From assembly GCA_949752795.1 (NCBI GenBank), contig OX457063.1, positions 70,393,783 to 70,457,782 of the forward strand: DNA of 64,000 nt. Reading direction: 5' to 3'. The notes beneath the pieces are model-generated. The model had not been told where the DNA came from, did no database searches, and worked only from the letters and a program-made list of their open reading frames with translations. The DNA comes from Hyperoodon ampullatus. Lineage: Eukaryota; Chordata; Mammalia; Artiodactyla; Ziphiidae. The position numbers and the translations under genes were made by a program. Position 1 is the first letter of the stretch, and every line of letters starts with the position of its first letter. Positions 24,364-36,857 of this stretch are shown piece after piece.

Positions 24364-27300
24364 ATGGTAATAGGACCATACATATCAATAATTACCTTAA
24401 ATGTGAATGGATTAAATGCTCCAACCAAAAGACACAGGCTCGCTGAATGGATACAAAAAGAAGACATATATATATTCTGTCTACAAGAGACCCACTTCAG
24501 ACCTAGGGACACATACAAACTGAAAGTGAAGGCATGGAAAAATATATTCCATGCAAATGGCCATCAAAAAAAAGCAGGAGGAGTAATTCTCATATCAGGC
24601 AAAATCGACTTTAAAATAAAGAATGTTACAAGAGACAAAGAAGGACACTACATAATGATCAAGGGATTAATCCAAGAAGAATATATAACAAATATAAATA
24701 TATATGCACCCAACATAGGAACACCTCAAAACATAAGGCAAATGCTAACAGCTATAAAAGAGGAAATGAACAGTAACACAATAATAGTGGGGGACTTTAA
24801 CACCTAACTTACATCAATGGACAGATCATCCAGACAGAAAATTAATAAGGAAACACAAGCTTTAATTGACACAATAGACCAGATAGATTTAGTTGATATT
24901 TATAGGACATTCCATCCAAAAACAGCAGATTACACTTTCTTCTCAAGTGCACACAGAACATTCTCCAGGATAGATCATATCTTGGGTCACAAATCAAGCC
25001 CTAGTAAATTTAAGAAAATTGAAATTGTTTCAAGTACCTTTTCTGACCACAGCGCTATGAGATTAGAAATAAATTACAGAGAAAAATCATTAAAAACACA
25101 AACACATGGAGGCTAAACAATATGTTACTAAATAAACAAGAGATCAATGAGGAAATCAAAGAGAAAATCAAAAAATACCTGGAGACAAATGACAATGAAA
25201 ACACAATGATCCAGAACCTATGGGATGCAGCAAATGCAGTTCTAAAGGGGAGTTTATAGCAATACAATACTACCTCAAGAAACGAGAAAAATCTCAAACA
25301 GTTCAAACTTAACACAGAAAGGAACTAGAGAGAGAAGAACAAACAAAATCCAAAGTTAGTAGAAGGAAAGAAATCATGAAGATCAGAGCAGAAAGAAATG
25401 AAATAGAAACAAAGACAACAACAGCAAAGATCCATCAAACTAAAAGCTGGTTCTCTGAGAAGATAAACAAAATTGATAAATCTTTAGCCAGACCCATCAA
25501 GAAAAAGAGGGAGAGGACTCCAATCAATAAAATTAGAATTGAAAAAGAAGTTACAACAGACATCGCAGAAACACAAAGCATCATAAGAGACTACTACAAG
25601 CAACTCTATGCCAATAAAATGGACATCCTGGAAGAAATGGACAGATTCTTAGAAAGGTATAAGCTTCCAAGACTGAACCAGAAAGAAATAGAAAATATGA
25701 AAAGGCCAATCACAAGTAATGAAATTGAAATTGTGATTAAAATCTTCCAACAAACAAAAGGCCAGGACCAGATGACTTCACAGGTGAATTCTATCAAACA
25801 TTTAGAGAATAGCTGACACTCATCTTTCTCAAACTCTTCCAAAACATTTCACAGGAAGGAACACTCCCAAACTCATTCTACAAGGCCACCATCACCCTGA
25901 TACCAAAACCAGACAAAGATACTCCAGAAATGAAAATCACAGACCAATATCACTGATGAATATAGATGCAAAAATCCTCAACAAAATACTAGCAAACAGA
26001 ATCCAGCAGCACACTAAAAGGATCATACACCATGATCAAGTGGGATGTATCCCAGGGATGCAAGGATTCTTCAATATATGCAAATCAATCAGTGTGATAC
26101 ACCAGATTAACAAATTGAAGAATAAAAACCATATGATCATCTCCATAGATGCAGAAAAATCTTTTGACAAAATTTGACACCCATTTATGATAAAAACTCT
26201 CCAGAAAGTGGGCACAGAGGGAACCTACATCAACATAATAAAGGCCATATATGACAAACCCACAGCAAACATCATTCTCAATGGTGAAAAACTGAAACGA
26301 TTTACTCTAAGATCAGGAACAAGACAAGGATGTCCACTCTCACCACTATTATTCAACATAGTATTGGAAGTCCTAGCCTCAGCAGTCAGAGAAGAAAAAG
26401 AAATAAAAGGAATACAAATTGGAAAAGAAGAAGTAAAACTGTCACTGTTTGCTGATGACATGATACTATACAGAAAATTCTAAAGATGCCACCAGAAAAC
26501 TACTAGACCTAATCAATGAATTTAGTAAAGTTGTAGGATACAAAATTAATGCACAGAAATCTCTTGCATTCCTATACACTAACAATGAAAGATCAGAAAG
26601 AGAAATTAAGGAAACAATCCCATTCACCATTGCAACAAAAAGAATAAAATACCTAGGAATAAACCTACCTAAGGAGGTAAAAGACCTGTACTCAGAAAAC
26701 TATAAAACACTGATGAAAGAAATCAAAGATGACACACAAAAAAAGGAGAGATATACCATGTTCTTGGATTGGAAGAATCAATAATGTGAAAATGAGTATT
26801 CTTCCCAAAGCAATCTACAGATTTAGTGCAATCCCTATCAAAGTACCAATGACATTTTTTTTACAGAACTAGAACAAAAAACCTTAAAATTTGTATGGAG
26901 ACACAAAAGACCCCAAATAGCCAAAGCAATTTTGAGGGGAAAAAACGGACCTGGAGGAATCAGACTCCCTGACTTCAGACTATACTACAAAGCTCCAGTA
27001 ATCAAAACAGTATGGTACTGGCACAAAAACAGAAATATAGATCAATGGAACAAGAGAGAAAGCCCAGAGATAAACCCACACACCTATGGTCAATTAATGT
27101 ATGACAAAGGAGACAAGGATATACAGTGGAGAAAAGACAGTCTCTTAAATAAGTGGTGCTGGGAAAACTGGTCAGCTACATGTAAAAGAATGAAATTAGA
27201 ACAGTCCCTAACACCATCCACAAAAATAAACTCAAAATGGATTAAAGACCTAAGTGTAAGACTGGGAACTATAAAACTCTTAGAGGAAAACATAGGAAGA

Positions 27301-28188
27301 ACATTCTTTAACATAAACCACAGCAAGGTCTTTTTTGACCCACCTCCTAGAATAATGGAAATAAAAACAAAAATAGACAAATGGGACCTAATTAAACTTA
27401 AAATCTTTTGCACAACAAAGGAAACTATAAACAAAATGAAAAGACAACCCTCAGAATGGGTAAAAATATTTGCAAACGAATCAATGGACAAGGATTAATC
27501 TCCAAAATATAAACAGCTTATGCAGCTCAATACTGAAAAAACAAACAACCCAATCAAAAAGTAGGCAGAAGACCTAAATAGACATTTCTCCAAAGAAGAC
27601 ATACAGATGGCCAAGAAGCACATGAAAAGCTGCTCAACATCACTAATTATTAGAGAAATGCAAATCAAAACTACAATAAGGTATCACCTCACACCATTTA
27701 GAATGGGCATCATCAGAAAATCTACAAACAATAAATGCTGGAGTGGGTGTGGAGAAAAGGGAACCCTCTTGCATTGTTGGTGGGAATGTAAATTGATACA
27801 GCCACTATGGAGAACAGTATGGAGGTTCCTTAAAAAACTAAAAATAGAATTACCATATGACCCAGCAATCCCACTCCTTCGCATATACCCAGAGAAAACC
27901 ATAATTCAAAAATTCACACGCACCCCAGTGTTCGTTGCAGCAGTATTTACAATAGCCAGGTCATGGAAGCAACCTAAATGCCCATCAACAGGCGAATGGA
28001 TGAAGAAGATGTGGTACATATATACAATGGAATATTACTCAGCCTTAAAAAGGAACAAAATTAGGTCATTTGTGGAGACATGGATGAACCTAGAGATTGT
28101 CATACAGTGTGAAGTAAGTCAGAAAGAGAAAAACAAATATTGTATATTAACACATATATGTGGAATCGAGAGAAATGGTACAGATTAA
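24364..28188 (+). pseudogene. L1 ORF2 (endonuclease / reverse transcriptase), broken
   Basis: In intact L1s ORF2 nicks target DNA and copies L1 RNA. Readable parts, in order: the endonuclease domain from 24364 (ITLNVNGLNAPTKRHR, CLQETH, then VGDFNT followed by an in-frame stop at 24805-24807, reopening in the same frame at 24817 with the SDHSAM motif near 25050); a stretch in another frame at 25376-25816; reverse-transcriptase blocks in a third frame at 25956-26483 with the catalytic FADDMILY near 26445-26470; and the C-terminal region back in the first frame at 26932-27498 and 27607-28188, including the cysteine/histidine motif [12 protein letters not shown]. At least three frameshifts and several stops make it inactive. 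Confidence 0.94.
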
Positions 28189-28244
28189 CTGGTTTGCAAG
28201 GCAGAAATAGAGAGTCATAGATGTAGAGAACAAACGTATGGACA

Positions 28245-28310
28245 CCAAGGTGGGAAAGCTGGTGGGGGTGGTGGTGGTGGTAGGATTAATTGGGTGATTG
28301 GGATTGACAT
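28245..28310 (+). other. G-rich stretch in L1 3'UTR
   Basis: Several GGG and GGT runs (28251-28303) in the L1 3'UTR. Mammalian L1 3'UTRs commonly contain a quadruplex-forming polypurine tract, and this is the equivalent here. Quadruplex formation is inferred. Confidence 0.65.
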
Positions 28311-28390
28311 ATATACACTAATATGTATAAAATGGATAATTAATAAGAACCTGCTGTATAAAAAAATAAATTAAAAAAAGAAATTGTTGC

Positions 28391-29590
28391 CTGGCAACTG
28401 GATAAATATGAGAAAAAATGAATATTGAACCCTACTTTATACTGTACACAAAACGAACAAGAACTGGACTATTGACCTAAATGTAAGAAATATAACATTT
28501 CAAGAAGGAAACATCTCTGTGAACTTGATGTAGGCAAATAATTCTTTGACAAGACACAAAATACATAAGCCACAAAAGAAAAAAAAAGTTAAATTGGACT
28601 TTATCCAGATTTAAAACTTTCTGCAAGATAACTTTAGCAAAACAGAGATAAGCAAAATAATGGGAGAAAATATGCATATCCAAAATATGTACAATACTCT
28701 TACAAATTAGCAATAAGGAGACTGGAAACCTAATAAAAATGGACAGAAGATTTAAGTAGACATCTCCCCCCAAAAATGTATCAATGACCAGTAAGTACAA
28801 TGGAAGAAGATTCTCAACATCTCAGCTCACAAAATGCAAATTAAAACCACAATGAGATGTAACCATACAACCTAATCAATCGTGTCAAAAAATAGACACA
28901 GTTTTACTTCTTTTTCTTGATTTGGTCTTTGGTCTTTTTTTTTCTTCCCTTATTGTAATGGTTAAAATTTAAAAGGTGAAAATACTAAGTTCTGGTGAAG
29001 ATGTGGAGAGGGACAACTAGAATTCCCATACACCACTGGTAGGACTGTACAATGCTACAGCTACTTTAGAAATCTACAAAATGTTAGACATTCACCTACT
29101 ATAGGACTAATCCATTCTGCTCCTTGGAATTTACCCAAGAAAATAAAATATTTGTCCACAAATAGACTTATCCAAGAATACTAATAGTAGCTTATGTCAT
29201 GTTAGCTCAAACCTGGAAACAACCCTACTTTCCATCAAGATATAAAATGGGTAAATAATTCTTCTCTATGCATACAACAGAATACATCTCAGAAAAACAA
29301 AACAAAAAGCACAAAGAAACCTATTGAAGCAAACAACAAATTGGACAAGTCTCACAATGCTAAGTGAAAAAACCCATACACAAAAGAGTACATAATATTT
29401 GGTGTTATTTGTTTAAGATTCTAGAGAATGCAAACTAATTCATAGTACCAAAAAACAGAACAGTGATTCCCTGAGGCCAGGAGGGAGTGATGGAATGCAA
29501 AGGGGGCATCAGGAATTTTTTGTCTTGGTCTTGTTTGTGATGGTGGTTTTCTGTGTATATATAATACATGTGTCCAAACTTACTGAAGGC
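28391..29590 (+). mobile_element. Ancient L1, 3' part
   Basis: Continues the ancient L1 interrupted at 22470: 'caactggataaatatgag', 'gacctaaatgtaagaaat', then 'gctacagctactttagaaa' and an old-type 3' end near 29580. Heavily decayed. Together with 19736-22470 it makes about 3.9 kb of one element. Confidence 0.82.
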
Positions 29591-30007
29591 CGACCTGAGA
29601 GGAGCAATGACTTTCCACTGAGGGAAAAGTTAGCCTGAAGTAACCTTGCAGGGAAGGAGCCAGGAAAATAAATATCCTGACCTCACTCTCTTCTTTTCTT
29701 CGTCTCTTGCCAGACAATGCTCCCATTGACTAGTAAGTGACAGGAAACTGGAGATTATGGCAGCCCTGTTGATGTTGTCCATACAGACCAGTCTTCGGCA
29801 GCAGAAAGCAGGGTGGCAAAGGGAGGAGTAGAAATGAGTGGGGCAAATGGAAGATACCTGGTACTGATTGTTTACCAATGTTCAGACAAAATATTAGGAC
29901 CTGACTCTCCCTAAGCCTCAGTAACAGACTCTGTTGCAATGTATTTTTTCATAGCACTGCCCCATTTTCTTTAGGTCAACAAATTCACATCAACCATGGT
30001 TTCTCCT
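29591..30007. other. Old repeat-like DNA, not assigned
   Basis: Phrases such as 'gttgatgttgtccatacagaccag' and 'gcagggtggcaaagggagg' (each part of a longer run) resemble an ancient interspersed repeat, but I cannot name the family. No gene was seen. Confidence 0.35.
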
Positions 30008-30021
30008 AAGACAATGCTTTT

Positions 30022-30236
30022 TTTTTTTTTTTTTTTTTTTTTTTGTGGTATGTGGGCCTCTCACTGTTGTGGCCTCTCCCGTCGCGGAGCACAGGCTCCG
30101 GACGCACAGGCCCAGCGGCCATGGCTCACGGGCCCAGCCGCTCCGCGGCATGTGGGATCTTCCCAGACCGGGGCACGAACCCGTTTCCCCTGCATCGGCA
30201 GGCGGACTCTCAACCACTGCGCCACCAGGGAAGCCC
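30022..30236 (-). mobile_element. Young CHR-type SINE
   Basis: On the minus strand: head GGGCTTCCCTGGTGGCGCAG, pol III A box TGGCGCAGTGG, B box GGTTCG, then the GC-rich body and an A tail of about 27 (T at plus 30018-30044). The direct repeat AAGACAATGCTTTT at 30008-30021 and from 30237 marks the insertion. The many CpGs still intact indicate youth. ORFs through it are SINE artefacts. Confidence 0.96.
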
Positions 30237-30251
30237 AAGACAATGCTTTTT

Positions 30252-31744
30252 GAATCTTTTCTTTTCGAGGATCCTTAACAGCAGAGGAGAATCAATATTT
30301 ACCCCCAGGAAATTTGGGAGCATAGCTTGAAGTTTATGGTGCACGCGAAATTTCTTCTGTTTCTTTTTGTTTGTTTTGGTTAAATAATTGGTGTGAGTTT
30401 TGAATTGTACTGCATAAAACATTTATTTGTTTTTATATCAAAGCTACTTGCAAAAAGGAAAAAAAAAATCAAACTAAAAAATACCCTAGCTTTTTTATAT
30501 AGTCTTTTCAAATCTGTTAATTTCTAATAATTAAGTAAAAATAAGATCATGTTTTTTCTCAAATCTATAAAATATTAGGTCATAAATATTAAACCTTCAC
30601 ATTCCAAGCATCTACTGCCATTTCTTCTACTGCTTTTCAGTAGAACTCTGTTCAGTGAGAGACCAGTATTCCTTAAGATGGTATCATTTGTTAAATAAGA
30701 CATGATAGGTACTGCATTCCCCTTTTAGAAATTTACAATCCACATTTAAATATTAGAAACTGAGAATTCCTAAAAATGTGCTTCAACAAAACCAACTTTT
30801 TTAATAGCCAAATGTTTCTCAAACTTATTTGATAATGTGATTCTTTTCTGCTGAACACCTATTAACATCTCACAGAGCACTAAATATCATTGATAAATAT
30901 TGCTGTAAGCTGAGGAAGGACAAGTAATAAACTGCCTCAAACATAGATGAGTTTTTTAAAATGAAGACTAGCTATATTTCTTTTGGGCCTGATGTCTATG
31001 GTTTAAATCCCTTATGAGCCTCTTCCTCTATGTTCCCACAGGTTTTGTTGATACCTCCTTCATGTTTCGATCTCCTGCTGCCTATGATGTTTGACATATA
31101 GAAGGCAGTCAATAACTATATGTTGAATTAGCTAATTTTTACTTTCTTTAAGTCTTTCCCAATCCCAGCATTTTTTAGAACAGGGACCATTATTTACTCA
31201 TCAAATGCAAACACTTCTATTTGATATTAGAATTTGAGAAGGAGGGAGTTGATGATGAATAGAGAAACTATAATGTTGTTTTGTAGTTTAATGTATAGAA
31301 TTGCTGGGGAAGGTGAAAATAATTTATTTTTATGGATGCAATTGACCAGATACAAGCAACAGTGCCTGCTCTTTGGTAAATATACCTTGAGATTATTTTG
31401 TACCATGTACTAATCTTGCCTATAAGGATAGTAAAGAAATAGATCAAATTACAGCCAATATTTCAGGTCATACAGTGACACCTAGTGTGTGTAGGAGACA
31501 GTGTGCTGGATTCACATATCCACCTGACTCTCAAAAGATAGAACTTTTTTATTTTTTAACCTTTAAAGATTTTACCCTCAAGTTGTAAAGTAAAGGTAGT
31601 GATAAGTTTTGCTAATATAAGAGCTTGAAACTGTCATAAATAATTAGAAAATTTTAATGCACAGGCAGTAAAGAAAAAGCCTGGATAAAATATTTAAAGA
31701 AGTTTTACAAATAAATTGAGTTGATGGAATTCGTTAAAAGTATT
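30252..31744. other. No recognised feature
   Basis: AT-rich single-copy-looking DNA. It holds a CTCF-like motif near 31475-31488 but no repeat or ORF of note. Confidence 0.4.
31475..31488 (-). promoter_or_regulatory. CTCF-like motif (imperfect)
   Basis: The minus strand reads ACACTAGGTGTCAC, which fits 12 of 14 positions of the CTCF core consensus as I know it. The core CTAGGTG is intact. Occupancy is not shown by sequence. Confidence 0.35.
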
Positions 31745-31832
31745 ATTGTAGTGTCAGTTGTGCAACAGAAACTAACACGGTATTGTGAAGTAATTATACT
31801 CCAATAAAGATCTATTAAAGAAAAACAAAGTA
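31745..31832 (+). mobile_element. Very short L1 3' end
   Basis: The last 80 or so bases of an artiodactyl L1 3'UTR ('caacagaaactaacacgg' through 'tactccaataaag') with an A-rich tail. A severely 5'-truncated insertion. 'tattattgtag' occurs on both sides (31741-31751 and 31830-31840), a likely target duplication. Confidence 0.85.
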
Positions 31833-31896
31833 TTATTGTAGATGGTCATTTAGCTGCTACCATGTAAATAGGAGGTATCAAATTTCAGAATTCAAC

Positions 31897-31901
<5 letters not shown>

Positions 31902-31931
<30 letters not shown>
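31902..31931 (+). repeat. (TG)n microsatellite
   Basis: About 15 uninterrupted TG units. A typical polymorphic dinucleotide repeat. Confidence 0.95.
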
Positions 31932-31933
<2 letters not shown>

Positions 31934-31934
31934 T

Positions 31935-32640
31935 CTTACTTTAGCCAAGGGAGTAGCTAACTCTAACAGTCACTAATTACAACTAATTACAACTAGTTTC
32001 TTCCTCTCTCAGGGTTATAACATGCAAATCTTTGGTCCCTAAGAGATTCTCAGAACTGACTCTGGCAAAAGGTCTTTATTTTTTGGCTCAGTGGATTATA
32101 AAGTTTTTCAGGAAGAAGTCCAAGTTCATTTCATTAATTGCAGGAGATGGAGGGGCTGGAGTTATTGTAATTTAAAATTTTTAGTGCAGATACAGGACTG
32201 AGTTTGGTTTTTAGTGAGACTTATATTTTTATTTCATTTTTACCCTGCACTGTGTTATTTGATTTTACTTATTTGATGAATGTTTTGGTACTAGTACCAA
32301 GACTTATCTCTCGGGAGCTATGGTTCTTTAGGGTCTTAAGGAATTTCAGAAAAAGACAGAGTACTTAAATGCAAGCAGAAAATGTTCCAGCTCAAGCGTG
32401 ACTCAGAGAATACAAATCTCACAATGATTTATTTTAAGCCACAGTAATGCAATATCTTTTTTAGTCTTGTCCCAATTTCCCCACCCAAATCAAAGGGATA
32501 ATCCTAATGAAAGGGGCAAGGGCAAAGGTTTCTGAGGTGTATTGTTTCCAGAAGCCACGTCTGGTCTTTTGGTGTACCATGACTTACGATAGCACCACAT
32601 AGGCTATGGCTAGAATCCTTAGTTTCCCAGCTGGACTCAT
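31935..32640. other. No recognised feature
   Basis: Contains the local duplication 'actaattacaactaatt' at about 31971-31996. Otherwise nothing recognised. Confidence 0.4.
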
Positions 32641-33649
32641 TTGTTCAGAAAGTGATTACTGAATGTCTATGAGAGGCCAAGAACCATTTCAGGCTTAGCC
32701 TCGAGGCTCCTGCCCTCGAGGAGCTTGTATTTTATTTGGAAAGACTGAAAACAAACACACATACAAAGCAAAGACGGATAATAGGGAGTATAGGTTGAGG
32801 AGGTGCTATTTTATTTAGGGTGGCCAGGGAAGACCTTGGTGATAAAATGGCATTTGAGTGAGTCAGGGGAGATATATGAGAAAAGGACATTCCAGGGAGG
32901 TGGATCACCAAGTACAAAAGCAAGAGTGTACCTGTCATGCTTCAGGAGTAGTACACATACTTAGTGTGCTTAGAGTAGAAGGTGTAAAAAGAGAGAATGG
33001 AAGGAGATGAGTTCAGAGTGGTCACAGGGGCTCATATCATAAAGGAGTTTAGGTGATTGATGCCATTAGATGTTTCTCAGCAATGGCATGACATGGTCTA
33101 AATAATATAAAAAGATCACTCTTACTGCTGTCTTTGGTACAAGGGTAGGATTAAGAAGACCAGCTATAAACTATAGCTATAATGCAGTAAAAGAAGATAA
33201 GGGCTAAAATCAGAGTTTAACATGGAAAGTGGTGAGAGAAGTAATCATATTCTAAATTTCTTTTGAAATAGAATTGGCTGACAGTTTGGAGATGAGACAG
33301 AAGAGTAAGAGAGGCATAAATGATGGCTCCAAGATAACAACATTTACCTCTGCGTGGGTCCCTGTAGCTGGAAAGAAGGAATTGCTAGTTACTTAGACAG
33401 GGATGAATGCAGAAGGACATGTTAACTTTGGGAACAATATTATACATCCAAATGTAGATGGCAACAGGGAGTCATATATAGAATTCCACAGTTCAGGAGA
33501 AAAGTTTGGGCTGCAGATATGAATTTAGAAGACACCAGGTATTGAAGGTATTTGTAGCCAGGAGGTTGAATGAGATCACCTAGGGAAGTGTAGATGGAAG
33601 ATACTCAAGGTCTGAGATGGAGCCCTGGGGGAACTCCAATGTTTACAGC
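32641..33649. repeat. Ancient interspersed repeat, L2-like start
   Basis: Begins like the reverse complement of an L2 3' end ('gattactgaatgtctatg', 'cctcgaggagcttgta', 'ttagggtggccagggaagac') and continues through phrases that reappear at 62.1-63.3 kb ('atggctccaagataac', 'gcagatatgaatttagaag'). Very diverged. The family of the longer body is not known to me. Confidence 0.45.
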
Positions 33650-33650
33650 A

Positions 33651-33828
33651 GTAGGTCTCAGCCTGACTGCACATCAGAATCACCTGGGAAACATTTAACA
33701 AAATTGTCTATGCCTGTCACCTCGCCCTGATTTAATTAGTCTGGTTGAGGCCTGGGCATCAATGTATTTTTAAAACTTACCAGGTGATTCTTATGTGCAG
33801 CGGGAATTGAGAAGCCTTGGTTTAGAAG
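33651..33828. repeat. MER5-type hAT MITE
   Basis: Shows the MER5 pattern: 'gcacatcagaatcacctggg' near one end and its inverted partner 'accaggtgattcttatgtgc' near the other, forming terminal inverted repeats about 110 bases apart. A non-autonomous DNA transposon with no coding capacity. Confidence 0.8.
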
Positions 33829-34078
33829 CTGGAGGGAGTAGAGTGTATCAGCAAAGGAAAGGAAGAAGCAAATGCCAGAGCTGCATTACAGGTTTCAACT
33901 GAAGAAAATGCTTCAAGAAAAAGAGGGTAAACAGTCAGATACTGCTGAGAGCAGAGAATTGACTGCTGCATGGTATTTAGCAACATGGAGGGCACTGCTG
34001 GAGGCACAGACTCGTCAGAGAGGTAAGGATGAAAGCTCTCTCTCTCTCCCCCTTCCTTCCTTTCTATCTATCTCTTTT

Positions 34079-34474
34079 TTTTTTTTTACAACTTTATTGG
34101 AGTATAATTGCTTCACAATGGTGTGTTAGTTTCTGCTTTATAACAAAGTGAATCAGTTATACATATACATATATCCCCATATCTCTTCCCTCCGGCGTCT
34201 CCCTCCCTCCCACCCTTCCAGGCGGTCACAAAGCACCGAGCTGATCTCCCTGTTCTATGCAGCTCCTTCCCACTATCTATCTACCTTACGTTTGGTAGTG
34301 TATATATGTCCATGCCTCTCTCTCGCTTTGTCACAGCTTACCCTTCCCCCTCCCCATATCCTCAAGTCCATTCCCAAGTAGGTCTGTGTCTTTATTCCTG
34401 TTTTACCCCTCGGTTCTTTATGAGATTTTTTTTTTTCTTAAATTCCATATATATGTGTTAGCATACAGTATTTG
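34079..34474 (-). mobile_element. L1 3'UTR fragment
   Basis: Reverse-strand L1 3' end of the same type as those at 11.5 and 12.8 kb, with its tail as T's near 34075-34087. A 12-base direct repeat TCTATCTCTTTT at 34067-34078 and 34475-34486 is a plausible target duplication, although the right copy partly resembles L1 sequence. It is 5'-truncated. Confidence 0.85.
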
Positions 34475-34486
34475 TCTATCTCTTTT

Positions 34487-35770
34487 GATAGGAGATATTA
34501 AAGTATGTTTGTATGCTCATGGGAATGATCCAGTAGAAAGGAAGAAATTGATGAGACAGAACAAAGGAGAAATTTTGAAGGGAAAGTCCTTGCATGTGGA
34601 AGAGGGGCTGGGATCTGGTGCAAAAATAAAGGGAATGGCTGTAGATGGGAGCCCAAGTAGATCATCCACAGGTAATAGGCAGAGAGTGTATGAGTACAGA
34701 TTCAGAGGAGTTGCAAGGGGCAGTGGAACTTCTCTTCAGACTATTTCTTTTGTCTTAATGAAATAGAAAGCCAGAGAGTGGAATGTGTTAGATGTCTGAG
34801 GCAAGAGAATAACATAATTCTAGGAGAGGGGGAACATGAATGGACCAGGACCACATGAGATTAGTGGTTATGAATTAAGTTTATGTCAGCTAGCATGGTT
34901 GTGTATTTTTCACTAGCCACTGTCAGCTATGTTAGTACAGGTACAGAGTAAATGAAGTAAGTGAATTTGTAAATGAAGTAAGTCGATTTTTACCAGGGTT
35001 GGGGTCTTGCCAAACACATACTACAAAATGAGGGAGGAGCCTGAGTTTCCTGTGTGAATACAAGAAGGTGTTTATAATGATGATCGATTTAATCTCATGT
35101 TGGTAAGAGAGAAGCTAAAACCAGAAGGAGAGGTGGGGTCAGGAATAGGTGGTCAGTAAAATAAAGCAGATTCCAATGAAGATGAAGAGTAACTGGAGTC
35201 TGGGTGCTAAAATTAGTGTGCTGGAAAGATAAGAGGCTGTGGTCAGAGAGGAGACTTCTTGGATATGAGATGATGGGGGAGATGCAGTTATTGTTCATCT
35301 ATGCATGACCTCTTGCATGATCTTGGGTGAGAGGGGCTGAGATATGTTGGGGACAGAGTGATTGGAGGAGTCGGGATAACTGAACTGAGAGGCCAGGGAG
35401 GTGGAAGGGTTATGTATACAGACACTGGGACCACTGAAACCCATGGCCCGGGGAGTATTGGTGAGAACTGCACTGATCAGGCTCTCAGTGTTTGTGGAAG
35501 GGAGGAGGACCGAGTCTTGAGTTGACTGTGCAAAGCAAAGGAGCTTATGGTAGACACTGATACGTTTTGAACTTAAAACTGGGTTTGGGGGGAAGAAGGA
35601 GGGTTAGTTGTTTGGAAGTAATAATGAGGGTCATGAAGAACACCTATGCCACTTTCAGGCATAATGAACGAAACCTGTGGAAAAAAAACAGCCGCCACTT
35701 GAGAAGGCTACTGGCTTTTTACACCAGATGAGAATAAAAGCAACCTCTGTGAATCCATTGACCGCAGGGA
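34487..35770. other. Old repeat-like DNA, purine-rich, unassigned
   Basis: Rich in AGG/GAG motifs and, like 32.6-33.6 kb, reminiscent of an ancient mammalian repeat body into which the L1 at 34.1 kb may have inserted. No gene. ORFs here have no recognisable domains. Confidence 0.35.
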
Positions 35771-35771
35771 T

Positions 35772-36035
35772 ATGTAATGATGGTTAAGAGCATGAGCTCT
35801 GGAGCCTAATTGTTTTTATTCCAGTCACAGCTGCTTTACGTATTAGCTTTGTGATATTAATGCCTTAGTGCCTTGACTTCTTCATCTATAAAACTGGGAG
35901 AATAACAGTATCTGTCTCATAGGGTTACTGTGTAGAGCAAATGAGTTAATAGACATTAAAAGACTTAGGATAACACCTGGCCTGTGTTAAGAGTATGCAG
36001 TCGATAAACAAACATGGTGATTATGACGATTACTC
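35772..36035 (+). repeat. MIR SINE
   Basis: Has the MIR sequence order 'gttaagagcatgagctctgg', 'agctttgtgatatt', 'cttcatctataaaactggg', 'gagttaatagacattaaaag'. Moderately diverged. Confidence 0.88.
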
Positions 36036-36065
36036 ATTTTTAATTTGCCTTTGAGGAGCAAAAAA

Positions 36066-36094
36066 GATTATTATTGTTATTATTATTATTATTC
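36066..36094 (+). repeat. (TTA)n microsatellite
   Basis: About nine TTA/TTG triplets. A simple repeat just beyond the MIR. Confidence 0.9.
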
Positions 36095-36855
36095 ATTCTT
36101 AATTTGCCACTGGGGAGAGAAAAAGAGATGCCTGGCAAAGAAGAAGTGAAACAGTTTTCTGCCCAGCTGAGTTTACTCCAATGTTGTTTAAACATTTGGT
36201 CTCCATATGATATATATTAGGCATCTGTAGCATCAGGCTTCTGTAATATTAATTAATAATTCTCAACATATGTTATTTGTTATTTTTTTTAAAAAAATTC
36301 TAAAATCTTCCAAGAAAAGAAATCCCAAAAAAGTGGAACATCTGTTGGATGCCTGAGCCCCGGACATAGTAGTATTGAATTTTAACCCATTGGATAAAGT
36401 AAATATCTACTGAATACATACTGATAAAGATAAATAATTGAACAAATATACTATTCCCCCATTTTTATTTTCAGTCTCTCTGTCTTCTTTTGAGTTTAAT
36501 ATGTTTCCTACAGACAATGTATTCCTGGTCCTTTCCTCCTTCTAATTTGAGAGCTTCTAATCTTATTTAGTTACTTTTATAGATTTATACTTATTGAAAT
36601 TGCTGCTCTCCTAGAACATAATTTTGCCATTCTATTCAGGGAAATTTATTTTCCATCATTTCTTTTTCTTGCCTTCCTCATTCCCTTGAACAAATCAAAT
36701 TCCTCTGCTTCTTCCTAAATTTTTTGGTCTAAATTACTCAGACCAAAACTTTTGCTTATTTTCCTTATTAATCTCTAAAGGTTATCAATACCTATATCTA
36801 ATGAATAAGAAAGTAATCTGAGCAGATTTTCACTTCCCTCAGAAAATTTCTACCC
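36095..36855. other. No firmly recognised feature
   Basis: The segment 36370-36450 ('tattgaattttaacccat' and on) is repeated in diverged form at 43320-43400, so an old unnamed interspersed repeat is present. 36470-36660 faintly resembles antisense L1 5' sequence. Confidence 0.35.
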
Positions 36856-36857
36856 TT

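Larger units (their letters stand above)
22471..28377 (+). mobile_element. Full-length L1 retrotransposon, inactive
   Basis: A 5.9-kb L1 flanked by a perfect 13-base target duplication AAGAAATTGTTGC at 22458-22470 and 28378-28390. It has a full 5' end with a YY1-type motif, a 5'UTR of about 900 bases, ORF1 (23382-24305), ORF2 (24364-28188) and a 3'UTR with a G-rich stretch, ending in an A-rich tail near 28360-28377. Both ORFs carry stops and frameshifts, so it cannot mobilise itself. Divergence between its frames is modest, which suggests middle age. It inserted into, and in the same direction as, an older L1. Confidence 0.96.

Noticed and set aside
27090..27491. Minus-strand ORF of 133 codons and other antisense ORFs in the L1
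   Set aside because: Antisense shadows of L1 ORF2, which is A-rich on its coding strand and therefore stop-poor on the other.
30016..30253. Repeated ORFs with similar proteins (for example around SLLWPLPLRSTGSG) at 30.0, 42.5, 42.8, 49.4, 51.0, 54.4, 60.5 and 63.5 kb
   Set aside because: They look like a protein family but all are translations of CHR SINEs in several frames on both strands.
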